Positions 43,901-52,279 of a stretch of DNA of 64,000 bases are shown in pieces; position 1 is the stretch's first letter, and each line of letters opens with the position of its first letter. The DNA is from Natrinema thermotolerans DSM 11552 (GTDB lineage Archaea > Halobacteriota > Halobacteria > Halobacteriales > Natrialbaceae), in the NCBI GenBank assembly GCA_000337115.1, contig AOIR01000059.1, positions 256,960-320,959 of the forward strand. The letters are read 5' to 3'. Under the pieces are notes generated by a model. It did no database searches. It worked only from the letters and a program-made list of their open reading frames with translations, and had not been told where the DNA came from. The translations under genes were made by a program, and so were the position numbers.

Positions 43901-45172
43901 GGTGAGGACCACGATCCCGCCGTCGAGCGCCTCAAGCAGGGCTGTGGAGTCGACGTCCGACTGCGGGTCCGTTCCCGGTCGATCGGCGCTCCCGTCCGAG
44001 CCGTCGGTCCGGTCGGGAAGTTCGTGCGCCGTCGCCGCTGCCCGCAGTTCGTCGAGCCCCTCCGACTGCCAGGCACCGACCAACGGCGACGAACCGTACG
44101 TCTCAGGCGATGTCGAGACCGCCTCGAGCGACGAGAACACCGCGTCGATAGTACGGAACGCCTCGACCCGGTCTTCGAGGAAGTCGGCGATTGCGGCCTC
44201 GTCGTCGGCTCGACCCGCGAGTCGATCGCGAATCGCTCCCCTCGCGGGTTCGGCCGCGAACGTTCGGAGGAAGCCGACGGTACCCGGCGGGAGGTCGAAC
44301 GCGGCCTCGAGGGCCTCAGCGGCCGCTGGGAGTGGTCGACACCGGACGAGCGGCCCAAACCAGTTCGCGTCATCGACCAGTGCAGCAGCGATAAGCGACG
44401 CCGCTGCGGCGACGGGCGGGGCCCGCTCGTTGAACCGTCGCCCGGGTTTGTCGCCACTCGGTACCAGGGGGCGGCCGATGTCGACGAGTGCGTTGCCGAG
44501 TGGCTCGATCGAAACGTCTCGGTCCTGGAGCATTCGCCGCACGTCCGCACCGACGAGTACCGGCGTCGATCCGGCGGAAGTCAGCGACAGAAACGCCGCG
44601 GGAGTTACCGTTGCGTCGTACCAGCCCAACCGGGCACGGAGTGGGTCGCTCTCGAACCGATACGTCGGATACGCGATCCGCGATCCAAGCTGGGCCCGTC
44701 TCTCGTCACCCAGTGGGGACGTTCGCCTCGACGCGACGGCGTCTCGAATCGTTTCGATCGCGTTGGTACCCGCAGCAGGCGGCGTTCTGACCATCAAAAC
44801 GGTGTCCACCGCCTCGACGAACGCCGCGGACACGTCCGACTCGGACCGGCATAGCCAGTCGAAACTTCGGGGTCGGGTCACGAACGCCGCGCCGCCCGCT
44901 CGAGTGAGCAACGATTTCTCGCTGCGTTCGTCACCGTACGTCGACCAGGCTTCGTCGGTCAGATCGCAGATCGCGGTCGCGAAGTCATCGACGATCACCA
45001 GTTCGTCATCGTCGACAGCCGCGGCCGCCGGCAGTCGCGTGACGGTGTGTCCGACGGCCGCTACGTGGTGGGACTTGCCGACGCATGGTGCGCCGAGAAC
45101 GAGGGTTACCTCACCTGACTCGATCGAATCAGACAGTTCAACCGGCCTAATCTCCTGTATATCGGTTTCCAT
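41000..45172 (-). CDS. Giant two-P-loop protein with about fifteen 49-residue helical repeats (STAND-like, unrecognised)
   Basis: This is a 1390-residue protein that I do not recognise. Residues 27-34 (GAPCVGKS) form a canonical Walker A, with a possible Walker B at 57-63 (ELVIVDD). A second P-loop region starts at 425 (GTKASGKR, with Arg in place of Ser/Thr) and has a Walker B-like ILICD at 505. A helical region lies between. From about 640 to 1360 a motif of the form [VIA][YF]GxAxxxxA recurs every 46-54 residues (near 654, 705, 751, 799, 848, 897, 946, 1012, 1066, 1117, 1166, 1214, 1261, 1304 and 1353), which implies an alpha-solenoid. There is no signal peptide or membrane helix. NTPase plus solenoid repeats is the layout of STAND signalling or antiphage sensors, but no effector domain is seen. 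It stands alone. Confidence 0.85.
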   Translation of the reverse strand: METDIQEIRPVELSDSIESGEVTLVLGAPCVGKSHHVAAVGHTVTRLPAAAAVDDDELVIVDDFATAICDLTDEAWSTYGDERSEKSLLTRAGGAAFVTRPRSFDWLCRSESDVSAAFVEAVDTVLMVRTPPAAGTNAIETIRDAVASRRTSPLGDERRAQLGSRIAYPTYRFESDPLRARLGWYDATVTPAAFLSLTSAGSTPVLVGADVRRMLQDRDVSIEPLGNALVDIGRPLVPSGDKPGRRFNERAPPVAAAASLIAAALVDDANWFGPLVRCRPLPAAAEALEAAFDLPPGTVGFLRTFAAEPARGAIRDRLAGRADDEAAIADFLEDRVEAFRTIDAVFSSLEAVSTSPETYGSSPLVGAWQSEGLDELRAAATAHELPDRTDGSDGSADRPGTDPQSDVDSTALLEALDGGIVVLTGTKASGKRRLASRVAAELSDWGATIMLPDLRRPDRVRRGIDATPDAVVVATYAAEPAQIVGDDGVRAIVDWVDEGVCTGAILICDTSNRDRFDASCERAGCDEREAWLDRTDVSLDEPAVPADRDPATIAEDLLDAMDWNETQTPSRDPIDVEPVADQSTLAAVAGVPDNALDEAFLGRIVAETVHGFATTHRPNAGSPWLDLVDELVRDVGRNRCADSDEAIRFRGGVYGTAMAAIATADPTTDEWIGAIAQHAVAATNETATPVGRESVGGDQEPFATAFATALGKLALPGDETRVNIGAVACVDEALHEVVPTDGSDYWLHVVYGRTVGEIARESDDPATAEAALATIESHVRQHANDIDDRETARVLAGSFASMLGAIAGLERSPEELLAWTNELEARVRESATLIVDPDVQTTMLQQVYVGSIGRWAFEHDCPADRVGPWFEAVGRSLRRTAALADIDDSDAFVSEAYGQAVHAIVADGDLERAELSFAGYDRLVDAVAESDRSDDEWESRAALHADALAAFAAVEQDNHEGVRSYPYGHQTIPSEDALGFTDWLELYDDTVTRGAAADASGATLDSYLAAVYSGALSAHVRGFDADSSTGVTPRSEHTWWTGITDRLTVAATEVVEEPYSFLTEVYGDAAVAWANEGDASRSREWIASLVESYRSRRDAIDEPDRTAWFEAFAATDAAILAAVLTRTDTGERTHDRLVETVLSQIETAATAADNPCRPRDYAVSVFGTALARAADAERDAVRFGVSEVVATVMTESALEWLDVDRTTLLERIYGDAFAAVGREHADGTNADEWLAAVGERTEVMATNAASDDPSSVLVAVSARAVAASIRDGADAWCRCVDSTLHGWATGSLVDDPETFLVTVYAAAIVEVATDHDTEVAMETCIDAVDDSIARATEAGLVRSDETLERTVSRAATALSTGDGPANATSRESLGRALRAADDRSATDGKE
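41093..43255 (-). repeat. Protein-level tandem repeat array in the giant gene
   Basis: This is the part of the 1390-residue protein that encodes the repeats of about 49 residues, each with a Tyr/Phe-Gly-x-Ala core and usually a Trp or acidic-rich loop after it. The repeats have diverged at DNA level, so they are not visible as nucleotide tandem repeats. One interval (946 to 1012) is longer, suggesting an insertion. Confidence 0.7.
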
Positions 45173-45575
45173 GCGAATACTCTAACCGACGCTACCGACG
45201 ATCAAACGCGACCTGTCGGTTCCGACGGGATATCTTGTTCATTTTAAACTTCCTCATATAAAATACCTGCCGTGATATCGTCGTCTCGCCCCGACGGTAC
45301 GGGTGGTCCGATCGCGACCGAGAAGCACCGACAGAGCATCGACCGAGGGGCAACCGTGCGCTCCCGGCCACTCGACGTCTCGCGCAGTCGCTCCGCAGGC
45401 GGGTTCGACGGCGACGAGTTGGCAGCGCCTCGTCGCCGAGCAGAGCAGCGACGGGCCCGGAACCACTCGGCGCGGACGTACTCGCACCGAACGGCTCTTG
45501 ATGCGATCCGCGCCGCGAGTCGCCATCGCTTCTTGACAAGGGTTATACGCGACCACCTCCAAAATCCGACTCAAG
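45173..45575. other. Divergent promoter region
   Basis: This 403-base gap lies between two divergent genes. Two A+T-rich boxes on the minus strand (45262-45270 TTTTATATG-like, and TTTAAAAT near 45246) stand 75-95 bases before the giant gene's ATG, so that transcript probably has a leader. On the plus strand TTATAC (45543-45548) lies 31 bases before the RecJ-like ATG. No further gene is seen. Confidence 0.5.
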
Positions 45576-47483
45576 ATGACGCGTGACTCCGCCGGGGAAC
45601 CCGGCGCAGACGACGGGGGTTCCGTCGTTTACGATCTCGCTCCCGATTGTACCGCTGACGACGTTGAGACCGGCCGCTCCTATCTTGCCGAAATTAACGG
45701 CATCGTCGACTACGGCGTCTTCGTCGATCTCTCCGATTCCGTCTCCGGACTCGTCCACGAATCCGTCCTCGAGGGCACCTACGCCGTCGGCGACGAACTC
45801 GTCGTCGAACTCGAGAGCGTCCGCGAGAACGGCGACATGGCGTTCGAGCCGGTCGACGTCAGCGACGACTACGAGACCGAGTCGGTCAGCCGCGACTACT
45901 CGCTGACCGGCACCGACGGCCTCGAGGGATCGATCGGCGACCAGGTCCACCTCGAGGGCGAGGTGACCCAGGTCAAACAGACCGGCGGCCCGACGATCTT
46001 CCACGTCGCCGACGAGAACGGCGTCGTCCCCTGTGCCGCCTTCGAGGAGGCCGGCGTCCGCGCCTATCCCTCGATCGAAGTCGGCGACGTCGTCCGCGTC
46101 ACCGGGACGCCGGAACACCGCGAGGGCTCGGTCCAGATCGAGGTCGAGGGACTCTCGAAACTCGAGGGCGAGGACGCCGAAACGGCTCGCGAACGCCTCG
46201 AGGCGGCCCTCGAGGAACGGGCCGAACCCCACGACGTCGAGCCGCTGATCGACTGGCCGGCCTTCGAAAAGCTCCGCGAGGACCTCGAGGAAGTCGCGCG
46301 ACTGCTGCGCCGGACCGTCCTCGAGGGACGCCCGATCCGGGTCCGTCACCACGCCGACGGCGACGGGATGTGCGCCGCCGTCCCCGTCCAGATCGCGCTG
46401 CAGCGCTTTATCGCCGATGTCCACGAGGACGCGGACGCGCCGCGTCATCTCATCAAGCGGCTGCCGGCGAAAGCGCCGTTCTACGAGATGGAAGACGCCA
46501 CGCGGGACCTGAACTTCGCCCTGGAGGACCGCGAGAAACACGGCCAGCAGCTTCCCCTCCTGTTGATGCTTGACAACGGCTCGACGGCCGAGGACGTCCC
46601 GGCCTACGAGACGCTGGCCCACTACGACATCCCGATCGTCGCCGTCGACCACCACCACCCCGATCCCGACGCGGTCGGCGACCTGCTCGACGCCCACGTC
46701 AATCCCTATCTCCACGACGAGGACTACCGGATCACCACCGGGATGCTCTGTGTCGAACTCGCGCGGATGATCTATCCCGAACTCGGTGAGGAACTCCGCC
46801 ACGTCCCCGCCGTCGCCGGCCTCTCGGACCGCTCGAAGGCCGACGCGATGGACGACTACCTCGAACTGGCCGCCGAAGAAGGCTACGACGAGAACCGACT
46901 GCAAGACCTCAGCGAGGCGCTCGACTACGCCGCCTTCTGGCTGCGGTATAACTCCGGCGACCAGCTGATTCAGGACCTGCTGCAGGTCGACAGCGACGAC
47001 GAGGATCGCCACCGCGAACTCGTCGAGTTCTTCGCCGACCGCGGCCGCGAGGAGGTCGACGAGCAACTCGAGGCCGCCATGCCCCACCTCGAACACGAGA
47101 CCCTCGAGAACGGCGCGCACCTCTATCGGATCGACGTCGAGAACTACGCCCACCGCTTTACCTACCCCGCGCCGGGCAAGACCACCGGCGAGATCCACGA
47201 CCGCAAGATCGAGGAGACCGGCGATCCGGTGATCACGGTCGGCTACGGGCCCGACTTCGCCGTGCTTCGCAGTGACGGCGTCCGGCTGGACATCCCGAAC
47301 ATGGTTTCGGAACTGGAAGCCGAAATCGCGGGCGGCGGCGTCTCCGGCGGCGGCCACCTCGTCGTCGGCTCGATCAAGTTCGTCAGCGGCAAGCGCGAGG
47401 AAGTGATCGACGCCTTGGTCGAGAAGATGGCCGAGGCCGACATCGACGAGGCGCTCTCGAGCGCGGCCCCGATCGACGACTGA
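45576..47483 (+). CDS. RecJ-like DHH phosphoesterase with S1 and OB-fold domains
   Basis: This is a 635-residue protein. An N-terminal S1-like domain (GRSYLAEINGIVDYGVFVDL, about 33-95) and an OB fold (VHLEGEVTQVKQTGGPTIFHV, about 125-190) precede the DHH domain, with RHHADGDGMCAA, LMLDNGS and the VDHHHP motif. A DHHA1 domain has GGVSGGGH near 590. It resembles archaeal RecJ/GAN-family nucleases, which act on single-stranded nucleic acid and can partner GINS. DNA versus RNA preference cannot be told here. Confidence 0.9.
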   Translation: MTRDSAGEPGADDGGSVVYDLAPDCTADDVETGRSYLAEINGIVDYGVFVDLSDSVSGLVHESVLEGTYAVGDELVVELESVRENGDMAFEPVDVSDDYETESVSRDYSLTGTDGLEGSIGDQVHLEGEVTQVKQTGGPTIFHVADENGVVPCAAFEEAGVRAYPSIEVGDVVRVTGTPEHREGSVQIEVEGLSKLEGEDAETARERLEAALEERAEPHDVEPLIDWPAFEKLREDLEEVARLLRRTVLEGRPIRVRHHADGDGMCAAVPVQIALQRFIADVHEDADAPRHLIKRLPAKAPFYEMEDATRDLNFALEDREKHGQQLPLLLMLDNGSTAEDVPAYETLAHYDIPIVAVDHHHPDPDAVGDLLDAHVNPYLHDEDYRITTGMLCVELARMIYPELGEELRHVPAVAGLSDRSKADAMDDYLELAAEEGYDENRLQDLSEALDYAAFWLRYNSGDQLIQDLLQVDSDDEDRHRELVEFFADRGREEVDEQLEAAMPHLEHETLENGAHLYRIDVENYAHRFTYPAPGKTTGEIHDRKIEETGDPVITVGYGPDFAVLRSDGVRLDIPNMVSELEAEIAGGGVSGGGHLVVGSIKFVSGKREEVIDALVEKMAEADIDEALSSAAPIDD

Positions 47484-47580
47484 CGGCTCCGACGGTCGCA
47501 GGAGCCCCTCTTCAGTCCAGTAGAACTTGCGGTACGTACGGCGAATACATTTATCGGGACGGGAAGTGTAGCGATGCTGT

Positions 47581-47871
47581 ATGCCCGAAGAAGTCCTGTT
47601 CAAATCGGAGAGCGACCAGAGCCGAGCGGACATCGCGTCGTATCTCCGGCGTGTTGCTGACAAGCTCGAACGAGGGGATGCAATCACGCTCAAGTCCGGT
47701 TCCGAGTCCGTGACGATGGAGCCGCCGGCCCGACCGACGTTCGAGGTCAAAGCCGAACGCGAGGGGCCAACGAGCGGGCCCGGTGAGTTGAGTGTCGAGT
47801 TCGAACTCGAATGGAACGAGGACGGCAACGAGGGGGACGGCGGGAGCGGCGGCCAGTTGGAAATCGAGTGA
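47581..47871 (+). CDS. Amphi-Trp domain protein
   Basis: This is a 96-residue small haloarchaeal protein. It has an N-terminal helix (SRADIASYLRRVADKLERG) and amphipathic strands ending VEFELEWNED, the Trp-containing pattern for which the family is named. It is cytoplasmic, acidic and of unknown function. A related but truncated copy lies at 59928-60149. Confidence 0.8.
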   Translation: MPEEVLFKSESDQSRADIASYLRRVADKLERGDAITLKSGSESVTMEPPARPTFEVKAEREGPTSGPGELSVEFELEWNEDGNEGDGGSGGQLEIE

Positions 47872-48051
47872 GCGATTAGCAGACGGAGTTCCCGAGAGAG
47901 TTGTCCGAGATCGGAGCGGACACGAACGGCCGTTACGATCCGGATTCCGCGCGTGACTCGAGCGATCGAGGACCGTGGCGAAACGGTCGCAGCCGACGCG
48001 TCGTCCCGGCACCGCTATTTTGTTGTAGTTTCAACGCGGAGATCAGTTCCG

Positions 48052-48438
48052 ATGACGCACCCAACCGAGGGCGAGACGAGGACGTTCGAGCGAACGTTCA
48101 CGGTCGACGACGTACAGCGGTTCGCGGACCTCACCGGTGACGACCAACCGCGCCACACCGAGCCGGACGACGATGGACGAGTGATGGTCCAGGGGTTGTT
48201 GACCGCGACGCTGCCAACGAAACTCGGGAGCGATAACGAAGTGTTGGCCAGTACGATGGAGTTTAACTTCCACCAGCCGGTCTACACCGGCGAACCGATC
48301 ACGTGTCGTTCGACGTTCGACACCGTTAGAGAACGAGATGACCGGTACGAATTCGTCTCGGACGTCGTCTGTGAGAACGCGGCCGGTGAGACCGTCCTGA
48401 CCGCGGAGACTGAAGGCCTCATTTGGAAAGACGAGTGA
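48052..48438 (+). CDS. MaoC-like hot-dog-fold hydratase
   Basis: This is a 128-residue MaoC-type protein. VDDVQRFADLTGDDQPRHTE corresponds to the R-specific enoyl-CoA hydratase catalytic segment (Asp and His), although the usual Asn before Pro is Gln here. RVMVQGLLTATLPTKLG follows as in the family. It probably hydrates an enoyl-CoA or binds a related thioester. The ATG at 48052 fits; an upstream start would add unrelated residues. Confidence 0.8.
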   Translation: MTHPTEGETRTFERTFTVDDVQRFADLTGDDQPRHTEPDDDGRVMVQGLLTATLPTKLGSDNEVLASTMEFNFHQPVYTGEPITCRSTFDTVRERDDRYEFVSDVVCENAAGETVLTAETEGLIWKDE

Positions 48439-48588
48439 CTCGAGCAAGGTCCGAGGGAATCGAGCCCGCGCTTCGCACCGACTGCGGCGTGAAACGTCCC
48501 GACTGCTGAGCGGACTCTCTCGAGCGTGGAGGGAACTGAAAACCGGGCGGTCGGTCATCGATTCGATTACGACACTGTCGCGGACCGA

Positions 48589-48717
48589 TCAGTCGGCACC
48601 GTGACGCGGCGTGTAGCCGCAGTCGTCACAGACGAGCGATTCGTATCGGGTCGAGAGCGCACCCGAACAGTCGGGACACTGGTATTCGGATTCGAGTGAA
48701 TGCTGGGAGATTGCCAT
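48589..48717 (-). CDS. 42-residue zinc-ribbon microprotein
   Basis: This very short gene encodes MAISQHSLESEYQCPDCSGA at its start and LVCDDCGYTPRHGAD at its end. Two CxxC pairs are 13 residues apart, which is a complete zinc ribbon. A GATAAG box (48742-48747) stands about 27 bases before the ATG, so it looks like a real leaderless gene. Similar one-domain zinc-finger microproteins occur widely in haloarchaea. Partners are unknown. Confidence 0.75.
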   Translation of the reverse strand: MAISQHSLESEYQCPDCSGALSTRYESLVCDDCGYTPRHGAD

Positions 48718-48858
48718 GTGCGATCCGAGGAGCCGAGCGCTGATAAGCTCACCTATTATGACGGTGAAATCATATCGTGTTCCTATGACTCATAGTAGTT
48801 CAGCGGCCTGAACGTCGGAAATTCCGATCGGTCGCCGGCTGGCGACGGACACGTGAAT

Positions 48859-49182
48859 TCAGAACTGGTAGCGTCGCTCGTCGTCCATCGAGGGGTACTG
48901 GTCCGCACCGGTCATCTCCTCGAAGGTCATCCCCGAGAGGTACTCGTCGTAGGTCACGTCGTAGGCCGTCCGCAGCTGGAAGTCGAGTTTCCCGGTGTCG
49001 ACGGTCGACTGAAAGAGCATGTGGATCGCCCGCCGGACGAGTTCGTCGGTTTCCTCGGGCTCGAGGGCCGTCTCGAGCAAGGCGAGTTCGTTGCGCGTCT
49101 CGCGGTCCAGCGAGAGCGCCAGTTCGTCGCCGATGTCGGTGTAGGTGGCCGTTACGTCGTCGTTGAGATCGTCGAGGCTCAT
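48859..49182 (-). CDS. Conserved haloarchaeal alpha-helical protein
   Basis: This is a 107-residue acidic protein, probably all helical (MSLDDLNDDVTATYTDIGDE, RNELALLETALEPEETDELV). No metal or catalytic motif is seen. I believe it belongs to one of the short haloarchaeal DUF families but cannot name which. The ATG at 49182 begins the regular part; the in-frame upstream extension is basic and unlike the rest. Confidence 0.65.
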   Translation of the reverse strand: MSLDDLNDDVTATYTDIGDELALSLDRETRNELALLETALEPEETDELVRRAIHMLFQSTVDTGKLDFQLRTAYDVTYDEYLSGMTFEEMTGADQYPSMDDERRYQF

Positions 49183-49295
49183 ACCTGTGCGGACTCGAGC
49201 GGGCCGGATAGGCCTTTCCAGTTCGAGTCGGGCCACGTCGCCGGGGGCCGCCCCATTGCGACACTGACTTACAGCCGACGGCGTAACCCCAGCCG

Positions 49296-50219
49296 ATGAC
49301 AGCAGGGGACGGGGCGCAGCTACCCGACGACCGCGAGGCCGTTCGCGAGGCGCTGATCGCGTGGTACGAGGACGACCATCGGGAGTTCCCGTGGCGGCGG
49401 ACCGACGACCCCTATGAAATCCTCGTCAGCGAAGTGATGAGCCAGCAGACCCAGCTCGGTCGGGTCGTCGAGGCCTGGGAGGGGTTCCTCGAGCGCTGGC
49501 CGACGACCGCCGCCCTCGCGGCGGCCGACCGGGCGGACGTGGTTGGCTTCTGGACGGACCACAGTCTGGGCTACAACAACCGAGCCAAGTACCTCCACGA
49601 GGCGGCCCGGCAGGTCGAGGAGGAATACGACGGCGACTTTCCGGAGACCCCCGCGGAGCTACAGGAACTGATGGGCGTCGGTCCGTACACGGCCAACGCG
49701 GTCGCGAGCTTCGCGTTCAACAACGGGGACGCGGTCGTCGACACCAACGTCAAGCGAGTTCTCTACCGCGCGTTCGACGTGCCCGACGACGACGCGGTCT
49801 TCGAGGACGCGGCGAACGATCTCATGCCCGACGGCGAGTCGCGAGTCTGGAACAACGCGATCATGGAACTGGGCGGGGTCGCCTGCGAACAGACGCCGAC
49901 GTGCGACGAAGCCGGTTGTCCGTGGCGCGAATGGTGTTCGGCCTACGCCAGCGGCGACTTCACCGCCCCCGACGTCCCGACCCAGCCGAGTTTCGAGGGG
50001 AGCCGCCGGCAGTTCCGCGGTCGCGTGATCGGCACCCTCCGCGAACACGGCGAACTCGAGATCGATACGCTCGGTCACCGCATCCGCGTCGACTACGTCC
50101 CCGACGGCGAGTACGGCCGCGAGTGGCTGACCGGCCTGCTCGCGGACCTCGAGGCCGACGGGCTGGTCGAGTTCGACCGCGACGGTGCGGACGGACCCGT
50201 CGCTCGGCTGCGACGGTAG
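49296..50219 (+). CDS. mutY: A/G-specific adenine glycosylase
   Basis: This is a 307-residue MutY that removes adenine mispaired with 8-oxoguanine. The catalytic core has PYEILVSEVMSQQTQLGRVV, a helix-hairpin-helix (ELMGVGPYTANAVASFAF) with the conserved Asp in DTNVKRVL, and a [4Fe-4S] cluster loop (CEQTPTCDEAGCPWREWC). The C-terminal part is a winged-helix-like segment rather than a full NUDT-like 8-oxoG recognition domain, as expected for short archaeal forms. Confidence 0.92.
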   Translation: MTAGDGAQLPDDREAVREALIAWYEDDHREFPWRRTDDPYEILVSEVMSQQTQLGRVVEAWEGFLERWPTTAALAAADRADVVGFWTDHSLGYNNRAKYLHEAARQVEEEYDGDFPETPAELQELMGVGPYTANAVASFAFNNGDAVVDTNVKRVLYRAFDVPDDDAVFEDAANDLMPDGESRVWNNAIMELGGVACEQTPTCDEAGCPWREWCSAYASGDFTAPDVPTQPSFEGSRRQFRGRVIGTLREHGELEIDTLGHRIRVDYVPDGEYGREWLTGLLADLEADGLVEFDRDGADGPVARLRR

Positions 50220-50587
50220 TTACGTGCCAATCGTGTGGAGAAATCGGCGAGAACGGCGGCGACGGAGCGCCGTGGTTTCGTATTCCCTGTCAGCCAAATA
50301 TCGGTTCTTGGCCACCTAGAAGGAAGACACGGAGGGACTTGTACTTGACCGGAAATTACAGGAATTGAGAACGCACCGATGTCGTTTCGTCTCTTCGTAG
50401 AGAGTCGCACCCCGACGGGAGTGTTAAAACACATACACTAATGGCCAGTAGTCTCCTATAACACGGTCATACCCCGCATATCGACCCGGCTGAAATTGGA
50501 TTCGACATGACAGTCATCCGATTTGGGTGGCGGGAAAGGCTACCGGTAGCGAAATCCGTCTATACGTCTTCGTGGTGGGGTTCGGTG
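50220..50587. other. Non-coding gap upstream of the Bat-type regulator
   Basis: This 368-base gap has no gene I can support. The right part (50400-50510) is less G+C-rich and should contain the promoter of the regulator; several A+T-rich hexamers occur, but I cannot choose one. Confidence 0.4.
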
Positions 50588-51295
50588 ATGACTACAGTCG
50601 TCGAACTCGAGATTCCGGCAGCGCGACTCGGCTTTGACCGGACCTTCGATCGGGTATCGACGTTCGAGTTTCAGGTCGGGGGGATGATCGGTGACTCGCC
50701 GCCGCTGATCTGGGCCGGCGGTCCGGATCGGGACGCCGTCGCTCGGGCGCTCGAGGCCGATCCGTCGGTCGACGTAATCGCCAGCCTCGGCGACGGCGGG
50801 GAGTCGCCGACCGGCGCGTCCGACGGCGCCGGGACGGACGTCGGCCCGGGCGATCGCTGGCTGTTCAGGACCGAGTTCGGGGATGCGGCGAAACTGTTTA
50901 CCGAGATCGTGACCGACAACGACGGCGCGATCCTGACCGCTCGGGGACGGAACGGTCGGTGGCTGGTGAAACTGCTCTTTCACGATCGGGAGTCGGTGTC
51001 GGCGTGTCACGACCTGCTCGAGCAATACGAATACCGGGCGACCGTCACCCGGATCAGCGGCGTCGACGACCTCGCGAGCGCACAGACTCCCCTGACCGAA
51101 ACCCAGTACGAGACGATCTGCAAGGCCCACGAACTGGGGTATTTCGACGTGCCGAGGGGGGTGACGCTCAAGGAGTTGGCGGCCGAACTCGACGTCTCCC
51201 ATCAGGCGTTGTCCGAACGACTCCGCCGAAGCCACGCGGCTCTGGTCAGCGCCGAACTCTCCGAGCGGACCGCACCGATGGCGATCGACCCCTGA
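50588..51295 (+). CDS. Bat-like regulator with HTH_10 domain
   Basis: This is a 235-residue haloarchaeal transcription regulator. The N-terminal half is a sensor-like domain (ELEIPAARLGFDRTFDRVST, LFRTEFGDAAKLFTEI). The C-terminal half ends in the HTH_10 helix-turn-helix (LTETQYETICKAHELGYFDV, then TLKELAAELDVSHQALSERLRR) found in Bat. Targets and ligand are unknown. The ATG at 50588 starts the conserved part. Confidence 0.88.
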   Translation: MTTVVELEIPAARLGFDRTFDRVSTFEFQVGGMIGDSPPLIWAGGPDRDAVARALEADPSVDVIASLGDGGESPTGASDGAGTDVGPGDRWLFRTEFGDAAKLFTEIVTDNDGAILTARGRNGRWLVKLLFHDRESVSACHDLLEQYEYRATVTRISGVDDLASAQTPLTETQYETICKAHELGYFDVPRGVTLKELAAELDVSHQALSERLRRSHAALVSAELSERTAPMAIDP

Positions 51296-51693
51296 GTCCG
51301 CCGGGCCTCGGTCGACACGCTAGCAGTTTTCCCGCACCTCTGCGCTCGTAGGTTCCTGGGTGAAACATATCTCGCCGAGTAATACCCAATACATCCTCTT
51401 TCTATCGGCAGACAATGACGTTCTTGTTCCAATGGATAGATTTATTGCCCGATAGCCCAATGAGAGTTATGTCGGCGAGACGCCGACCGCCCGACGACCG
51501 ACCGTCGCTGTGAGCGCCGGTGGATCACCCGTACTCAATCACGATTCGCGGTCATTCGTGGCTGTATGACCGCGTTGCTGTCGGCCGCTCCGGGTCGTTC
51601 ACGACCCGAGCGTTCGCTTTTGCCGTCAATCACCGAGACACACCGTCGAGGTCAGTATGTTTATCCGTCCGCCTGGTATACAATCACACGAAC
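51296..51693. other. Gap between two regulator genes
   Basis: This 398-base gap contains A+T-rich stretches at about 51385-51450 and no protein or RNA gene I can support. The open frame that continues upstream from 51694 has no recognisable sequence before the GTG, so it is probably not translated. Confidence 0.4.
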
Positions 51694-52251
51694 GTGATCG
51701 ATCGCGGCCGGACCGACGACCCCGGCGATGCCGCCCGAGACGCGGACGGAGGGGCGATCCCCGCCGAACTGTCACTGGACGACGTCCATCACCTCCTCCA
51801 GACGAAGCGTCGCCGGGACGTCCTGCGATACCTGCGGGACGCCGAGGGGCCGGTCCGACTACGCGAACTCGCCGAACAGGTCGCCGCCTGGGAACAGGAG
51901 ACGACCGTCGAGGAACTCCGATCCGATGAACGCCAGCGCGTCTACATCTCGCTGTACCAATCCCACCTGCCGAAACTCGACAATCACGGGATCATCGAGT
52001 ACGACAAGGATCGCGGCCGGGTCGACTCGACGCCGCGGACCGGTCAGCTCGAGCCGTATCTCGAGGGACCGACCGAAACGGACTCGAGCGACCCGTGGCC
52101 CCGTCGGTACGGGGCGACCGTCGGGCTCGGTACTGTGTTCCTCGGCGCGGTGGCGGCCGGGCTCGCTCCGATCGACGGGCTCGTCGCCGCGGGACTCGTT
52201 TTGGGTTCGTTCGCAGCCGTAACGGCCGCACACGCGTGGACCGACTCGTAG
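51694..52251 (+). CDS. Winged-helix (DUF7344-like) protein with two membrane helices
   Basis: This is a 185-residue protein. An N-terminal winged-helix domain of the haloarchaeal type is seen (LSLDDVHHLLQTKRRRDVLRYL, VYISLYQSHLPKLDNHGIIEYD). A linker rich in acidic residues and Pro follows, then two C-terminal membrane helices (GATVGLGTVFLGAVAAGLAP and GLVAAGLVLGSFAAVTAAHA). It may be a membrane-tethered regulator. The start is a GTG chosen because the upstream open frame is unconserved. Confidence 0.75.
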   Translation: MIDRGRTDDPGDAARDADGGAIPAELSLDDVHHLLQTKRRRDVLRYLRDAEGPVRLRELAEQVAAWEQETTVEELRSDERQRVYISLYQSHLPKLDNHGIIEYDKDRGRVDSTPRTGQLEPYLEGPTETDSSDPWPRRYGATVGLGTVFLGAVAAGLAPIDGLVAAGLVLGSFAAVTAAHAWTDS

Positions 52252-52279
52252 GGCGACGGGAACGACCCGGCGACGACCG

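Noticed and set aside
45543..47828. A 761-residue minus-strand open frame over the RecJ-like gene
   Set aside because: The plus strand encodes clear S1, OB and DHH motifs; the antisense frame has no family features.
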